From NCBI GenBank assembly GCA_021802595.1, contig JAJZRT010000268.1:1-5799 (forward strand): DNA of 5,799 bases. The letters are read 5' to 3'. The notes beneath the pieces are model-generated. The model had not been told where the DNA came from. It did no database searches and saw only the letters and a program-made list of their open reading frames with translations. This document shows, piece by piece, positions 5,721 to 5,799 of this stretch (position 1 is the first letter of the stretch; each line of letters begins with the position of its first letter). Source of the stretch: Pseudomonadota bacterium (lineage in GTDB: Bacteria; Pseudomonadota; Gammaproteobacteria; Burkholderiales; Thiobacillaceae). A program made the translations under genes and the position numbers.

Positions 5721-5799
5721 AACCCAGCCTCGCCAGATTCTCGCGTATCGCCGCTTCCAGCCGCGCGCTTTCGCCGAACTGCTCGTTCAAAGCTGCCGT
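5710..5799 (-). CDS. hsdM: Type I DNA methyltransferase subunit HsdM, C-terminal end only
   Basis: The last 29 codons and TAA stop of a gene entering from the right edge. The visible end (ALNEQFGESARLEAAIREN followed by LARLGYGG) is the typical C-terminus of type I HsdM N6-adenine methyltransferases, and its position directly before hsdS is the standard order. The stop overlaps the hsdS start by 11 nt. The catalytic motifs (AdoMet-binding region and NPPF) are outside the window, so activity cannot be judged. Confidence 0.88.
   Translation of the reverse strand, partial: TAALNEQFGESARLEAAIRENLARLGYGG
5728..5731 (-). promoter_or_regulatory. Ribosome binding site of hsdS
   Basis: GAGG on the minus strand, seven bases before the ATG at 5720, within the end of hsdM. 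It supports the chosen start and coupled translation with hsdM. Confidence 0.6.

Overview
This window is one co-directional type I restriction-modification locus on the minus strand. In transcription order it reads hsdM (last 29 codons only) - hsdS - fic - an AT-rich gap - a broken copy of the hsdR start - a RhuM/Fic fusion gene - hsdR (first 634 codons, cut by the left edge). The coding DNA is GC-rich, the ribosome sites are Shine-Dalgarno-like and the protein families are common in Gram-negative accessory regions. A GC-rich proteobacterium, perhaps beta or gamma, is the best guess. No gene here fixes the species.

Right part (3322-5799): hsdM and hsdS overlap by 11 nt, and hsdS and fic meet in an ATGA overlap. 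The three genes therefore look like one translationally coupled unit that makes the modification subunits plus a self-inhibited (class II) Fic nucleotidyltransferase. HsdS has two target-recognition halves of about 45-50% GC around a central segment of about 65% GC, the usual sign of recombining specificity domains.

Middle (2902-3321): the only gap between the intact genes. Positions 3152-3321 are very AT-rich (about 28% GC between 3177 and 3310). They carry a TGTCTCAT/ATGAGACA dyad with a third TGAGAC half-site and are the likeliest place for a promoter of the second unit. Next comes an 86-codon ORF whose first 42 codons are a diverged copy (about 86% DNA identity) of the start of hsdR. Its last 44 codons are unrelated to HsdR.

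Left part (1-2901): rhuM/fic and hsdR follow, again with 11-nt overlaps (fragment/rhuM and rhuM/hsdR). This suggests that translation of the restriction subunit is coupled to translation of the RhuM-Fic protein. rhuM contains a 25-bp perfect palindrome inside its reading frame.

Working together, HsdM and HsdS would form the methyltransferase and HsdR would add ATP-dependent translocation and cleavage. The two Fic-type proteins are embedded passengers or regulators of unproven role. The main novelty is the architecture: an hsdR 5' duplication flanking a RhuM-Fic gene, so that a Fic-type enzyme now sits between the promoter and the restriction nuclease.
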